A DNA stretch of 64,000 nt, taken from positions 169,747-233,746 of the forward strand of contig MU001683.1 of assembly GCA_010093515.1 (NCBI GenBank), in the 5' to 3' direction. This stretch comes from Lineolata rhizophorae. Its lineage: Eukaryota > Ascomycota > Dothideomycetes > Lineolatales > Lineolataceae. Position 1 is the first letter of the stretch. The number at the start of each line of letters is the position of its first letter. Below are positions 21,785 to 32,731 of the stretch, in pieces. The translations under genes and the position numbers were made by a program. The notes under the pieces were generated by a model that was not told where the DNA came from, did no database searches, and saw nothing but the letters and a program-made list of their open reading frames with translations.

Positions 21785-22325
21785 TCCCGTTTTATGGGAA
21801 GGGACTCATGATGAATCCGTAGGTGGCTGGAATTAGCGCAGGTTCCTTGCACTTTGGAGTCCTCAAAGATACTCCTAACCTCTATGGAAACTCCTGTATA
21901 GCATCACTGCACTGTACTACAATCTATGTTTCAGTCTGGCATATGATCATCACCCTAGCAAATGAGGTAGGAACTATTACAAGTAATCGTGACATTAACG
22001 CAGTGGTAACGGTGCGGGGCCAGAATCTGACCAGCTATCTATGCTCTCCTCCTCTTAGTGACTCCTACTCTCATTACCCAATCGAGCAACTGAGAACAAG
22101 TACAGCACTCATAGTACAAGTCCGCCATCCACAGAGTGACCACTGCCCAAGTCCCTTTACATCCCACAAAACACCTTCAACCTTTTTTTCTGTCTTTTTT
22201 ATTTTTCTTATTTTTTTTTTGTTCTTTATGTTCTTTTCTAACCACCACCCGAGCAACCGATTCGAACATCCTGAACGCCTTCTCCCACCTACCCCGTACT
22301 CTTACAACCCGCATCCGAACCCCAA
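21785..22325. other. Convergent intergenic spacer; T-rich tract
   Basis: This spacer separates the 3' ends of the DHFR gene (+) and the zinc-motif gene (-). A strongly T-rich tract lies at 22184-22235. No gene is supported. Confidence 0.6.
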
Positions 22326-24530
22326 TCAAGGATCGTACTCCGCACACTCCTCGCACCTCTCGTGCAGACAATCCAACTTCGAGCACGTCCCGTTCTCCCA
22401 ATGCGTCTCGCAGCCGCACATGCAGCACTCCCACCTACGCCAGCGGCTCGCGAGCATGCGCCCGCCCCCGCGCGTTCCGACGACGCGTTGGCTCGCGGGG
22501 ACGTACTGGTGGCGCGGCTCGCGGCGAAAGCAGAGCTGCGATGGCAGAGGACCGAGACGAGAGTGCGAGTGGGCAGTCGAAGTGTCGTCATCCTCGTCGT
22601 CCGGGGCCTCGGTGAAGTTAGAGCGGCGGGTGAGGGTCCGACCGTGGCGAGGATCCTCTTGCTCGGCACGATAGTCTCGCGCTTCCTCGTGCTCTTGTTC
22701 ATCGTCTGACGAGTCCGAGGTCGAAGGTGAGGAGGAAGCGGCGGGCACGTCTGGTAGAGGAGGAGAGGAGCTCATGTTCGCGTTGGTGTCACTACCGCGG
22801 CGTTGGTTCGCGAAGATGTCGCCGATGTAGTCGTGCTGCTCGACAACTACTTCCTTTTCCTTCGCCTTGGGAGTAGCGTCCTCATCAGTGGGAGCAGTAT
22901 CGACATCCATCTTAGCGTCATCGCCAATCTCGCTCTCCAATGGCGTCGATGGTGCTGTCGTGAAGCGGACGTCGTCATCACCCTCCTCTTCATTCTGGCC
23001 ATCCGTCATCTCCTCCTCACGGCCAAACCACAGGCGCGGCAGCAATCCATCCCCCTCATGCCCGAATGACAGGCGCGGCAACGGCCCATCCTCCGCTTCA
23101 TGCCACTCTACTTTCTCATCTCCACTACTCGTAGTTGTAGTAGTGGAGGGACCCTGCGCCTCCTTCGGCTTCTCCGCCTCCCAATCCATGCCCTCACCCT
23201 TCTCGCGAGCACGCGGCGATAGCATGGCCACGGCCGCATCCATGAGCTTGCCTGCGCCGACGGCCAAACGCTTGCTCTTGCTGCCCCGGCGCTCCAACAA
23301 GGTACCCTTGACGCGGCGCAGCTCTTTCCCGGTTAGCTGCCGCGCCGGCTCCGGCTCCGGCTCCGGCTCCTGCAGCGCCGGAACGGGCGCATCGGCGCTC
23401 ACCGAGGGCGAGTCCGGCGCGTCCGCAGCCTCCCAATCGGTCCGCTCGACGAAGCTCGAGTGGCGGCGGCGCTCGCCTTCGCCGGTGCGGCGGCTGCTGT
23501 GGCGTTTGGGAATGCCGTTTGGCGATAGCGAGCGGGCACGCTTGGACGAGGAGCGCTTCTCGGGCTCATCCTCGCTATTGTTGTCCTTGGCGGCGCCCTT
23601 GCATTTGGCGTCGTTGGAACGGCCCCGCTGGTCGGACGGCGAGAGCGATAGTGCTCCCCAAGCGCCGCTGACGCGGCGACGGAGACGCTCGTGCTGGCGC
23701 TCACGCTCGACGGAGGCGAGGTTGGGGTCGCTGTGGGCGTGCTTATTCTCGCCCTCGCCCTCGTGGCGGTCGACGTTGGCGCCATCGTTGTCGCCTTCAT
23801 GGCCGCCTTCCTTCTCTTTGCCCTCGCGCGCCTTCCGCCGCTCGCGTTCCTTCTTGAGGAACTCGGTTAGAGTCAGCCGACTCGACCGGACCATGAGCAC
23901 GTTATCGCTCAGCGAGGTTGCCGGGCCGCGCACACGCGCGTCGCGAGGCTGGCCGGGCGACTTGGCTGGCGAGGGGGAGGCGGCCGGCTCCGGCGTCGCC
24001 GGCAACGCGTCCATGACGCGGTTCTGCGCGCCGCTACGCGGGCTGGCCGGTTCGAGTCCCGGCGAGTGGAGCCGCGGCGGTGTCGAGCGCTCTGGCAGAG
24101 CGCCTCCGCTGCTGCCAGTATTGTCGTCGGTGTTGGCGCCGGCGTCGCGGTCGGAACCACGCGCCGGGGCGAAGGAGGAGGTTGGGGCGACACTACCCTC
24201 GTCGCCACCGCTGGGCACCGTATGCATGGTATACGGCGCCGACGTGTACGAGGAGAACAGTGGAGAGTACGAGACTGTGGCTGGGCCGCTGACACTTGCA
24301 AGAGAGTCGGCGCCGACGCTGCGGATAGACTCGGCACGACCGCCGCCGTGGGTAGAGGACTCGGTACGATCACCATCGGCGGACGCCTCGAGGCTGCTGC
24401 AGCGTTCACCTTTGAGATCGGCGCTAGCTAAAAGCTGTTCGTGAGAATCATTTGACCTCGACCGAAGAACTAGCGGGGACGAGAGGGGGTGGAGAGATAT
24501 ACGATTGCGCCTCTTCAGTTTATGGGCCAT
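22326..24530 (-). CDS. Uncharacterised 734-residue disordered protein with C-terminal Cys/His zinc motif
   Basis: A single open frame starts at ATG 24530 (MAHKLKRRNRISLHPLSS) in a good context; an upstream in-frame extension to 24704 has no conserved look. Most of the protein is low-complexity: Ser/Pro/Arg-rich 1-250, a charged Arg/Glu-rich stretch about 250-330 (KKERERRKAREGKEKE), basic Ser/Arg patches and acidic Glu/Asp runs. The last 60 residues look folded: VPASQRVVG, then CCMCGCETHW, a Cys, and CLHERCEEC before the stop. The pattern C-x2-C ... C ... C-x2-H-x2-C-x2-C could bind one or two zinc ions. I recall conserved fungal proteins of unknown function with this start and this end, but no function. 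Nuclear localisation is plausible from the basic patches, as inference only. Confidence 0.7.
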   Translation of the reverse strand: MAHKLKRRNRISLHPLSSPLVLRSRSNDSHEQLLASADLKGERCSSLEASADGDRTESSTHGGGRAESIRSVGADSLASVSGPATVSYSPLFSSYTSAPYTMHTVPSGGDEGSVAPTSSFAPARGSDRDAGANTDDNTGSSGGALPERSTPPRLHSPGLEPASPRSGAQNRVMDALPATPEPAASPSPAKSPGQPRDARVRGPATSLSDNVLMVRSSRLTLTEFLKKERERRKAREGKEKEGGHEGDNDGANVDRHEGEGENKHAHSDPNLASVERERQHERLRRRVSGAWGALSLSPSDQRGRSNDAKCKGAAKDNNSEDEPEKRSSSKRARSLSPNGIPKRHSSRRTGEGERRRHSSFVERTDWEAADAPDSPSVSADAPVPALQEPEPEPEPARQLTGKELRRVKGTLLERRGSKSKRLAVGAGKLMDAAVAMLSPRAREKGEGMDWEAEKPKEAQGPSTTTTTSSGDEKVEWHEAEDGPLPRLSFGHEGDGLLPRLWFGREEEMTDGQNEEEGDDDVRFTTAPSTPLESEIGDDAKMDVDTAPTDEDATPKAKEKEVVVEQHDYIGDIFANQRRGSDTNANMSSSPPLPDVPAASSSPSTSDSSDDEQEHEEARDYRAEQEDPRHGRTLTRRSNFTEAPDDEDDDTSTAHSHSRLGPLPSQLCFRREPRHQYVPASQRVVGTRGGGRMLASRWRRWECCMCGCETHWENGTCSKLDCLHERCEECAEYDP

Positions 24531-25513
24531 GGTAAGCTGCTTCTCGTGATGCGTGTGATGTTGTTTTAGTGCCTTTTGTGGGGATCTTGACGAGACGCGC
24601 CTGAAACTTTGCGTAGTCCAAAGACAAGCAGAAAGTCTGTGAAAGAAAGTGCTGTCACGTTCGTCTAGCTTGCAAACCGCAACAGACGAGAGGACGGTGA
24701 GCAAGAACGGGTTGGTGATGGTAGGCAGCAGAAGAAGGTTGAAGTGCGCAGAAGAAAACAGGTGAAAGAAGCGAGTTATGTGCGCGCGTCTAGCAACACA
24801 TTCAAGTCAGGCAAGGACTTCGGGACGGAGGCAAAAAAGTATATCCGGCCGGCCTCCCAGCAAGTCCAGCCTAGTGGGCCGGTATCGGCAGTCTAGTAGT
24901 ACTGATAGTCTCTCGAAGGTAACGTATTGGCTGCAGAGTATCAGATGCAGGCTCACTTGCAGTAGGTAGGGCTATTAGCTCTTAGAAACGGACATACCTG
25001 TCACGTGCAGAGAGCGTGTGCTCCATGTCATGATCTATCCAACCCGTTGAGATGTTTGGAAAGATTCTCAACTATGCTAGCTTGGCCTAACAGAACAATC
25101 CCAACACCTAAAAGCACCATGAGACCTGCACTTAGAGGTCTTAGCTTATAGAGGCTGCGTCTGCCACAATAAATCATCCGTAGAAAGATATCAAATTCAA
25201 AGAAAGCTCGGTAGTCGAACAGTAGTCGAACACTACACTTGTTATACAGGACAAAGATGATGCCAACGCTGGGAACCATTGTGAGATGAATGGATCCCGC
25301 ACCATGCTGCTTATGCATCCATGGACTCCAGAAATAAGAAAAAAGCATTCGCCCTACCATAATCCTACAGAGCAATGAACTAGCCCGCCATTACGCCTTG
25401 CCTTGCCCATCGCCAAATTCTATCATGCAGCTTGCTCCATGCAGCCCGCATAATCCCTATGATCCCTACCTCAAAGCTATTCAACCGCATACCCATCAAC
25501 CCCCACGAAGCCC
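24531..25513. other. Intergenic; no gene
   Basis: The spacer lies between the start of the zinc-motif gene and the end of pfs2, both on the minus strand. A minus-strand open stretch at 25028-25375 shows no domain and low coding character. Nothing else is recognised. Confidence 0.6.
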
Positions 25514-25859
25514 CTACCGCCTAAACTTCGACCTCTTCAACTCCTCCTGCAAACTCTCCTTCTGACTCGGCAGTGGTCCTCTCTTCCTCACTCCACCCGC
25601 GCTACCACTACCACCACCATTCCCACCGCCCCCACCATCATGTCCGCTAGCACCACCGACTCCCAATCCCGGAAACCCGCCCGCTCCACCTGCCGCAGGC
25701 GGCGGCACTAGTCCCGGCGGCAGCCCCGAAGGCGGCACCCCGCCCGGAGGAAATCCGCCCGGCGGCGGTGGCGGCGGCAGCTGCCCGCCGAACATCTCGG
25801 CCAACTTCGCAAGATCGATCTGGCTATGGTCCACTCCAGGCGGCAAGGGGAAGCCCGGG

Positions 25860-25890
<31 letters not shown>

Positions 25891-25980
25891 GATGTGCGCC
25901 CGCCGCGCTCGGGGGCAGCGGCGGGATAGGCGGGGGCGGAACGCCCGAATGCGGGACACCACCCGCCGACGAGAGGGCGT

Positions 25981-26018
<38 letters not shown>

Positions 26019-27894
26019 ACGGGCGCCGCGCCGCCGATGCCGGGCAGTTGCGGGAAGCCGTTCGCGGCGGCGGCCGAGATGCCCGGCAGGCCGGGGACGA
26101 CGGGCGTCTTGACGGGCATCTTTTGTTCGACGAGGCCGTCGGCCTCGTCCTGCTCCTCCTGCTCCTCCTCCTCCCGCCAGAAGCGGTGGCCCTCGCGGCG
26201 GGACCACGTGCCCTGGACTTCGGCGGCCGCTTGCCCGATGTGGTAGCGGTCGTTGAAGCAGTTGACGTCGCCGGGCCGTGGACGGGTCCAGAAGCGCGTG
26301 AGGCGGTCATTGGAGCCAGACGCGAGGATGTGGCCCAGCGGGTGCCAGTCGAGGCTCCAGATGACGTAGTCGTGCGCGTAAGGGATCCGGTGCGCGGGCC
26401 AGATGGACTGAGAGGGCGCGTTGGCGGGATCCGGCGTGTCGTAGGGACACATCACGGCGTCGACATTGGGCGGCGTGTTGGGCTCATCGAGGAGGTAGTG
26501 GAAGATAGCACCGTCGTGCGAGGCTGTGGAGAGGAGGTTCTTGTGGATCGGGTGCCAGGCCAGCGTCGCGATGTCCTTCTCGTGGCCTTTAAGAAGGAGC
26601 ACGTCGCGCATCATGCGCAGGTCAAATATACGGCCTGTAGTATCACGCGCGCTCGTCGCTAGAAGGTTGCCCTGGTTGGGCTCGAAGAGGGTTTTGGTGA
26701 TGGTATTCTTGTGGCTATGCAGCGTGGTCAGGCACCGGCCAGTGCGCGGATCCCATAGTTTGATCTGATGATCCTTGGAACCTGACACTAGCAGTCCTTT
26801 AGTAGGGTGCCAATCGACTGTCTTCGCTTCCCATCCGTGGCCTGTAAGCGTAGATTCCTCAATGCCACCCGCAAAATCGAAAATCTTGAGTGAAGCATCG
26901 TCCGAGGCGGTAACAAACTTGGCATCTGTGGGCGCAAAAGCGAGTTCACGGATGGGTTCGCTGTGTGCTTGGATGGCCTTCACGTTGTTGAAATTGGGCT
27001 GCCAGTACTTGATGACACCGTCCGAGTCGGCGGAGATGAGCCAGTCGCCAGTGTGAGAGTAACGAGCGGCACGAATGACAGAATCGTGTGCCTGGATAAA
27101 GGTTAGGATATGCCTGCGATTGCCAGTTAAAACGGATGGTATGCATTGACAAACCTGCATGATAGTCTCGAAGTTGAACCCCATTCCGTTCCAAAGCGTG
27201 AACTCTCCGCTCGTCGAGGCTGTGAGTAGACGGCGACCTTCTGGAGTCCATAGTACTACGTTGATTGGGTGCTTAATCTTGTTAAGCGAGGAATGCAGGT
27301 GCTTTGCCGGTATCGAGTCTACAGCGTATCCGGGTCTAGCCGCAGGCGGTAGCATCTATATCGAAAGGTTAGACAGTGACCACCTCTCGCGAGGGCCTAG
27401 GATACTAACGTCGACGATGTAGCTCGCACTCGGCCGCTCCACTTCGCGATAGCCATCTCCGAATGAAGACTTGTAATTTGGCCGGCGATTGCGCATCCAC
27501 TGCACGAATGTGGAGCCATAGTCGGTCACGGGTCCTATTGCTAAGTTAGCGCTCCAGTGGAAACCATGTTTTGGGCAAACCACGGAACCAAAATTGCGCC
27601 TGCGAATATCTGGGTCGGAAAGGTAGAATGCCAATGATGCCAATACTAGAATTAAAAGTAGAAAAGTCAAAGGGAAAAAAAGAAAGAGAACAAAATTGCG
27701 GAGAAAAGCAAACGTACAATGGACACAAAAGATATAAATGTAGTCGAGCTGTGACGAAAGAGTCCAAACCAGCTCAAGAAAAGGAGGCCCGGAAGCCATG
27801 GCTGATACATACTTCGAGGTCTGCGCATGACTCCTCCACCGGCGTCAAAACTGGCCTGGTAGGGCTGGGACGGTTGTCCGTGCTCGCGCTCCAT
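25514..27894 (-). CDS. pfs2: Polyadenylation factor subunit 2 (Pfs2/WDR33-like)
   Basis: Four exons on the minus strand, 27894-27813, 27534-27410, 27355-27155 and 27091-25514, give 661 residues. The N-terminal RRPRRPVTDYGS and [13 protein letters not shown], then [16 protein letters not shown], are diagnostic for Pfs2/WDR33. Seven WD40 repeats follow (about 90-400; e.g. [43 protein letters not shown]). Pfs2 is a scaffold of the cleavage and polyadenylation factor; with CPSF30 it recognises the AAUAAA-type signal and holds the polymerase module. The C-terminal 230 residues are Pro/Gly-rich with several polyproline runs, more extended than in yeast. Intron 3 (27092-27154, 63 bp) contains no in-frame stop, so retention would add 21 residues inside the first WD repeats. 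Intron 1 has two candidate acceptors six bases apart. Confidence 0.92.
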
Positions 27895-28739
27895 CGCGGT
27901 GAGGCGCGTGAGACTGTATCCAGAAAAGCAGAGATTGCTCAAAGAGACGCCCGCTTAGCCGATTAGGGCCGCTTCATCGACGGAGAAGACGCCAGAGAAG
28001 GAGCATGGACAGTATTGGCGTCCAAAGACAAGAATGTTTATTGCTCACACGACAAAGCCCTTCAAGGCGGGCCAACGCGCGCAAAACCCCGACGGAGGTT
28101 GTCGCGCCTTCGGAACGGGATCGGGCCGAGGCCGCCAGGGACAAGGGGAGCTTGCAGCCACAGTTCAACACGAGCCACAGCTCCTCGCGCCACAGATGCC
28201 AACACCAGAACGCCCACCACGTGATGGACCAGCCACCTGCTGGAATGGACCGCCCCCGCCACGTGCAACGCGATTGGCCCTTCGTTCCTCGCGGGGAACC
28301 TGCTGTTTGCCGTCCGCTGGCCTGATCGACGCGCCGCTTACACCCACGCAGCAAAAGGCCCCGCCGCACGCCCCCGCCGCTTTTTTTCCGCTGGGGATTC
28401 AACATTCTGCGGCCGAAGCTCTCGCGCGCCCACCGGCAGCAATGGCATGCACGCCAATCTTCGGTGCCAGCTCCGCCTCCGCTGGATGAGCGGTTGGCCG
28501 GAAGCGGTGTCCAGGCCTGCAATTGGGATTTGTCTCTACTTCCAACCCCGCCGTCCCCTCTTCCTCCTTCAAGTCGACGACCAGCTCCGTCCGCACGATC
28601 CATCGTATTTCTTTCTCGCGGTCTCCTTCCCTCTCGTGTCATCCAGCTTTCGAGGCTTGGCACCGTGGCGTCACTGGGCGGATTAGGCTCGCCGCTAGCA
28701 GCCAGACCTTCGCCGCCGCTCTGAGAACACCAAACCGCC
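27895..28739. promoter_or_regulatory. Shared divergent promoter region of pfs2 and the DGAT1-type gene
   Basis: 845 bp separate the two start codons, so both promoters must lie here. The right half is pyrimidine-rich (TTCCTCCTTC and similar), suiting a leader on the plus strand. A long minus-strand open frame crosses this spacer and the acyltransferase exon 1, but has no domain and is read as GC-driven chance. No specific factor site is claimed. Confidence 0.55.
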
Positions 28740-30545
28740 ATGGCAACTCTCATTGACACTGCTACCACCACCGGGCTCGACGTTCCGGGCAGCAATGGGC
28801 CAATGGACGCACAGGCTGTTCCTTCTTCACCATCGCCGCAGCCAATGTCCCAGCAAAATGGGCAGGCTCGCACGACTAAACACGAGCGGCAGCCGTCGCG
28901 GAGCATGCAGTACAGGCACATTTTCCCTGTGCATACGGTCTCGAGGACGTCTTGTCTGAGCCACGAGGCGCCAGTCACACCGAGCTTCGTTGGCTTCCGC
29001 AACCTTATGGTTCTCTCGCTGCTAGTTTCTAATTTACGCCTCATGATTGAGAACTTCCGTAAGGTGCGTGCTTATTACTTCACCTAAGGCGTGCTATTGT
29101 AGTTGAAGCTTTTGACAAAATCCGTTTTTGATCCTTTTCAACCTTTCGCCTTCTCATTCGCGTTTGCTGGCATGTGAAACCGCTCACCCAGTCCGATTCA
29201 AACAGTACGGCGTCCTCATCTGCCTCCGCTGCCACGACTACCGCCGGCAAGACGTCCTGTACGGCGTGCTCCTCTACCTCCTCGTACCATGTCACCTCTT
29301 CGTAGCCTACATCATCGAGCTGGCGGCCGCCCAACAAGCTCGCAGCGCCGTTGCGCGCGCCAAGCGCGACGAGTCCAGCGGCAGCCCGCAGGCGGCGGCG
29401 GCGACGCAGCGGCGGCAGCGGCGCGGGTTCCGCGGCACGACGTGGTGGCTCATTGCCTTCGCGCACGGCGTCAACGCGACGCTGAACCTCATCATGGCCA
29501 GCGCCGTCGTGTACTACCAGATCCACCACCCTGGCATCGGCACCCTGTGCGAGCTGCACGCCATCATCGTCTGGCTCAAGACGTGCTCATACGCCTTCAC
29601 CAACCGCGACCTACGCGACGCCTTGCTCTCGCCCTCGCCCTCGGACCGCCCCCCTATCCCGGAGATTTATAAGGCCTGCCCTTACCCTAATAACATCACC
29701 CTCCGTAACTTGACGTACTTCTGGTGGGCTCCCACGCTTGTCTACCAACCCGTTTACCCGCGCACGGACAAGGTGCGCTGGGCCTTCGTCCTGAAGCGCA
29801 TGTGCGAGGTGGGCGTGCTCGCCATCGCCATCTGGATCGCGTCGGCGCAGTACGCGGCGCCGCTGCTGCAGAACTCTCTGCCTAAGATGTCGACGCTGGA
29901 CGTCGTGTCCATCCTCGAGCGCATCATGAAGCTGTCCACCATTTCGCTCTTCTGCTGGCTCGCCGGCTTCTTCGCCTTCTTCCACTCCTTCCTGAACGCC
30001 CTAGCCGAGATGCTAAGGTTTGGCGACAGAGAGTATTACTCGGATTGGTGGAATGCGAGCAGCGTGAGGGATTATTGGACTATGTGGAATAAGCCTGTCT
30101 ATCATTTCATGCGGAGACATGTGTATGTGCCATTGGTCGGGAGGGGCATGCCGAAGACGGTGGCGCAGGTTGTTGTGTTTATTTTCTCGGGTGTTCTACA
30201 TGAGTTGGTGGTAGGCGTGCCGACGCACAATGTCATTGGTGAGTCGGGCCATCCACTATCGCCGTTACCCCTTTCCTAGCATTTCCTTTCGAAGGCGTCG
30301 AACATTGACACAGGTCTGGTCTAGGCGTCGCATTCCTCGGCATGGTCCTCCAGCTCCCGCTCATCTTCATCACCGACACCGTCCAGTCTCTACTTAAAAA
30401 GGGCAGCTTCATCTCCGGCAATGCTACTGGCAACATCATCTTTTGGATCAGCTTCTGTCTCGTCGGCCAGCCGCTCGCTGCTCTGCTGTATTTCTTCGCT
30501 TGGCAAGCCAAGTATGGGAGCGTGAGCAAGGGGGTGTTTGCGTAG
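28740..30545 (+). CDS. DGAT1-type acyl-CoA:diacylglycerol (or sterol) O-acyltransferase, MBOAT family
   Basis: Exons 28740-29063, 29206-30238 and 30325-30545 join to 525 residues. After a disordered N-terminus (1-60), the MBOAT membrane core shows FRNLMVLSLLVSNLRLMIEN, LCELHAIIVWLKTCSYAFTNRDLR, YFWWAPTLVYQPVYPRT and the family signature REYYSDWWNA (FYxDWWN type). The catalytic His lies in SGVLHELVVGVPTHNVIG. It makes triacylglycerol (DGAT1/Dga2) or sterol esters (Are1/Are2) in the ER membrane for storage in lipid droplets. YFWWAPTLVYQ with FYxDWWN fits fungal DGAT1-like proteins best, but ARE-type activity cannot be excluded. It ends in LLYFFAWQAKYGSVSKGVFA. It is divergent from pfs2. Confidence 0.9.
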
Positions 30546-31122
30546 ATTGTGCGGTATATATTATCGTAGGTGAGTGTTCCATCCTAGTCAAGGGAGTTAA
30601 AAGGCTATTGGAGCTTTGGACGGGTTATCGGGGTGGAATGGAAGGTAATGGGATCTACAAAATGTGGCGTAACACACAAGGGGACCTGCCTGTTGGATAT
30701 TGGCGCGATCTACATTCAATTGGTGTTTTATTTATGGGTTAAAGAACGATGTTTTCTCAACAGTCTTGAATATGATAGCATGAAAAACACCGAATGAACA
30801 ACCTTTTTGCGTAACAAGCTTCTTTATTGTTTCGAGTTAGCATAATGTTGGACGCGTGGGACCTCTAAAGTCATTTACCTTTGCTATCCCCACAAAACTC
30901 TGGGTTTGATCGAAGTGCAACTGGTGAGTAGATAATGTAGGTTTTCTTAACTTAAAGTCCTAGCTTTCGAGTTCTTACTGTTGCCTCCTGGGTCGACTAG
31001 GATAATAATCATGCCCGCTGGCGCACTTGGAATACATTGCCCCATTTGTATCTTCATACCCGATACAGAATAGCGCCTACCGGGTACCGGAACTACGATT
31101 ATAGCATTCTGTCCCTTCGTAC
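30546..31122. other. Intergenic at the left edge of the polyol-dehydrogenase relic island
   Basis: It holds the 3' UTR of the acyltransferase gene and about 400 bp of moderately AT-rich sequence. No gene recognised. Confidence 0.55.
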
Positions 31123-31698
31123 TCATGCCCCTCCTGCTTCCGGCCCACGAATAATGACCTTAATCGCCCCGCTCTTCAGACCCGCCTCCGCTTCAAACGC
31201 CTTCCTCACCTCCTTTAGTCCAAACCGATGCGTAACGAAACCCTTAGTGCCACCCACCATGCCGCTGTCCAAGACTCCGATCGCCCTCGACCACATATTC
31301 ACATACCTCTGCTGGAACTTCACCTCGACCTCCCGCCCACTCAACCGCATAAACGACACCTCCATCCTATCTCTCCAGGCCCCAACCACGAAACCCCCCC
31401 CCCCCCCCCCCAACCTCGCCGCATCCCACACGCGCCACCACGAGCGGGCCACGCGCCCGCCCGCCCGCCTCGCAGCACCTGCTCCCGACCAGCCTAGCGG
31501 GGCCCGTGCCGTGCACCGGCGCAGGATCGCCCGCGCGCCGCACCGCCCGTCGACGCCACGCTCAGGGGCTCCGGCAGCGCTGCTTTTCATTTCGTCCAAG
31601 CTAGGCGCTGCTTCTGTGACGTGGAGGTTGTGGGATGGGTCGGCGTACGCGTCGATGTTGGGAACGGAAGGAGTGGCTTTGATGGTAGTTGTGGCCAT
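31123..31698 (-). pseudogene. L-arabinitol/sorbitol-type dehydrogenase with internal deletion
   Basis: The frame is open for 191 codons from ATG 31698, but only its ends look like the family. Residues 1-38 (e.g. HNLHVTEAAPSLDEMK) match the N-terminal strand of polyol dehydrogenases of the medium-chain dehydrogenase/reductase (MDR) superfamily. The last 80 residues (EVSFMRLSGREVEVKFQQRY, THRFGLKEVRKAFE, KSGAIKVII) match the C-terminus of L-arabinitol 4-dehydrogenase and relatives. About 230 residues with the catalytic zinc ligands, structural Cys cluster and NAD-binding Rossmann fold are missing. They are replaced by a GC-rich stretch with an 18-base poly-C run (31394-31411). I read it as an internally deleted gene kept open by chance. 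A sequencing or assembly collapse at the homopolymer is the alternative. It is divergent from the xylitol-type relic 1 kb away. Confidence 0.6.
31394..31411. repeat. Poly-C run of 18 inside the dehydrogenase relic
   Basis: Eighteen consecutive C (G on the relic's coding strand) form the longest homopolymer I noticed in this window. Its length is error-prone in sequencing, so the apparent reading frame across it should not be trusted. Confidence 0.9.
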
Positions 31699-32731
31699 AG
31701 TGTCGATGCAACGGAGAGCACAATAGAAAGGAGTAAGGTAAGGGAGGAGATCGTTTAAGTGTAGTCAACTCTCAATGCACACAACAATTGCTTGTTGTGC
31801 AGATGGATAATTAAAGGAAACAACGCAGAGCTCCACCCCTTCTTTTTAACTGCCTTTTCAACTCAATTGAGGATTCCAGGTGCGACTGGGGTCTCATAGT
31901 ACAGTCGGGAGATGCAGGACTCTAAGACGGCTCTAGACACGTCTCTATCCCTCCTATCTCGTAGTAGTTCCTTCTAAGCCATGGAAACCCGCCAGAGCTA
32001 AGTCGCGTGGTGCTCTCGTTCGCGCTAGAATCTCCGCAGTTGCACCATTCCATTGTTTTCGCGATAACTTCCGCATCCGGCGACCTCGCGTCAATGTCCA
32101 TACCCTGGCGGCAGCCACTTCAAGTGCTTGCCGGATCGATAAGCGCCGACGATCATAGGTGTATCTATAGGTATTCTGTCCCTAGGACCGTCTTGTCCAC
32201 CCGATCGTGAGAGGTAGGCTACCGCAGCAGGCAGGCCGTTGAAAATTAGCGTCTTTTTCTTGTCTGGGCATTTCGTGTTGCGGCTGCATACACCGGCGAT
32301 GCACTTAGAGGCTTACGTTACAGCAGTCTTTGATGGAGTGATATAGCCCGGCCAGGGTTCACGTTCACATGATTTTCCTAGTTGAGTTTCTGGCCAGTCA
32401 AAATTCTGCTCCTCCTAGCTCTTCCGCCCAGTCAATCATATTTGAGCGGGCTGGAGGAGACCGCCGGGCCTCCCGGCCAATTGGAACTTCAGGGGGGCAG
32501 AAAAGCATTGCGTAAAGGTTCTGTCGGATTTTATCAGCCTCAGCAGCACGGTTAACTGATAAAGAGACCTACAAGACCGTGCAACATTTGTGCTATTCTC
32601 ACTTTCTGTTGTGATTTACTTTGTTGAGCAACTCATGATGGTCATAACTTCATGTTCTTCACTCTTGCTGCTCCTTGTACAGACCCCGCCCCCACTTCGC
32701 TCCAATACATCAGTTCAACTCATCCAATTTT
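31699..32731. other. Spacer between the two divergent dehydrogenase relics
   Basis: This was presumably the shared promoter when both genes were alive. No coding region is supported and composition is mixed. I looked for CGGNTAAW-type sites (the XlnR/Xyr1 pentose-regulator class) by eye and did not find a convincing cluster. Confidence 0.45.

Noticed and set aside
24048-24065. GGTTCGAGTCC resembling a tRNA T-arm/B box
   Set aside because: It lies inside a coding frame and no A box, acceptor stem or anticodon arm fits around it.
22867-24444. Plus-strand frame of 525 codons opposite the zinc-motif gene
   Set aside because: Ser/Arg/Pro-rich mirror of the minus-strand protein; the minus frame has the conserved start and the Cys/His end.
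25826-26662. Plus-strand frame of 278 codons opposite pfs2
   Set aside because: Arg/Gly-rich antisense of the Pro-rich tail and WD repeats.
27974-29044. Minus-strand open frame of 356 codons across the pfs2/DGAT1 spacer
   Set aside because: Half of it is antisense to acyltransferase exon 1; it is Trp/Arg/Gly-rich with no domain, as expected from GC-rich DNA.
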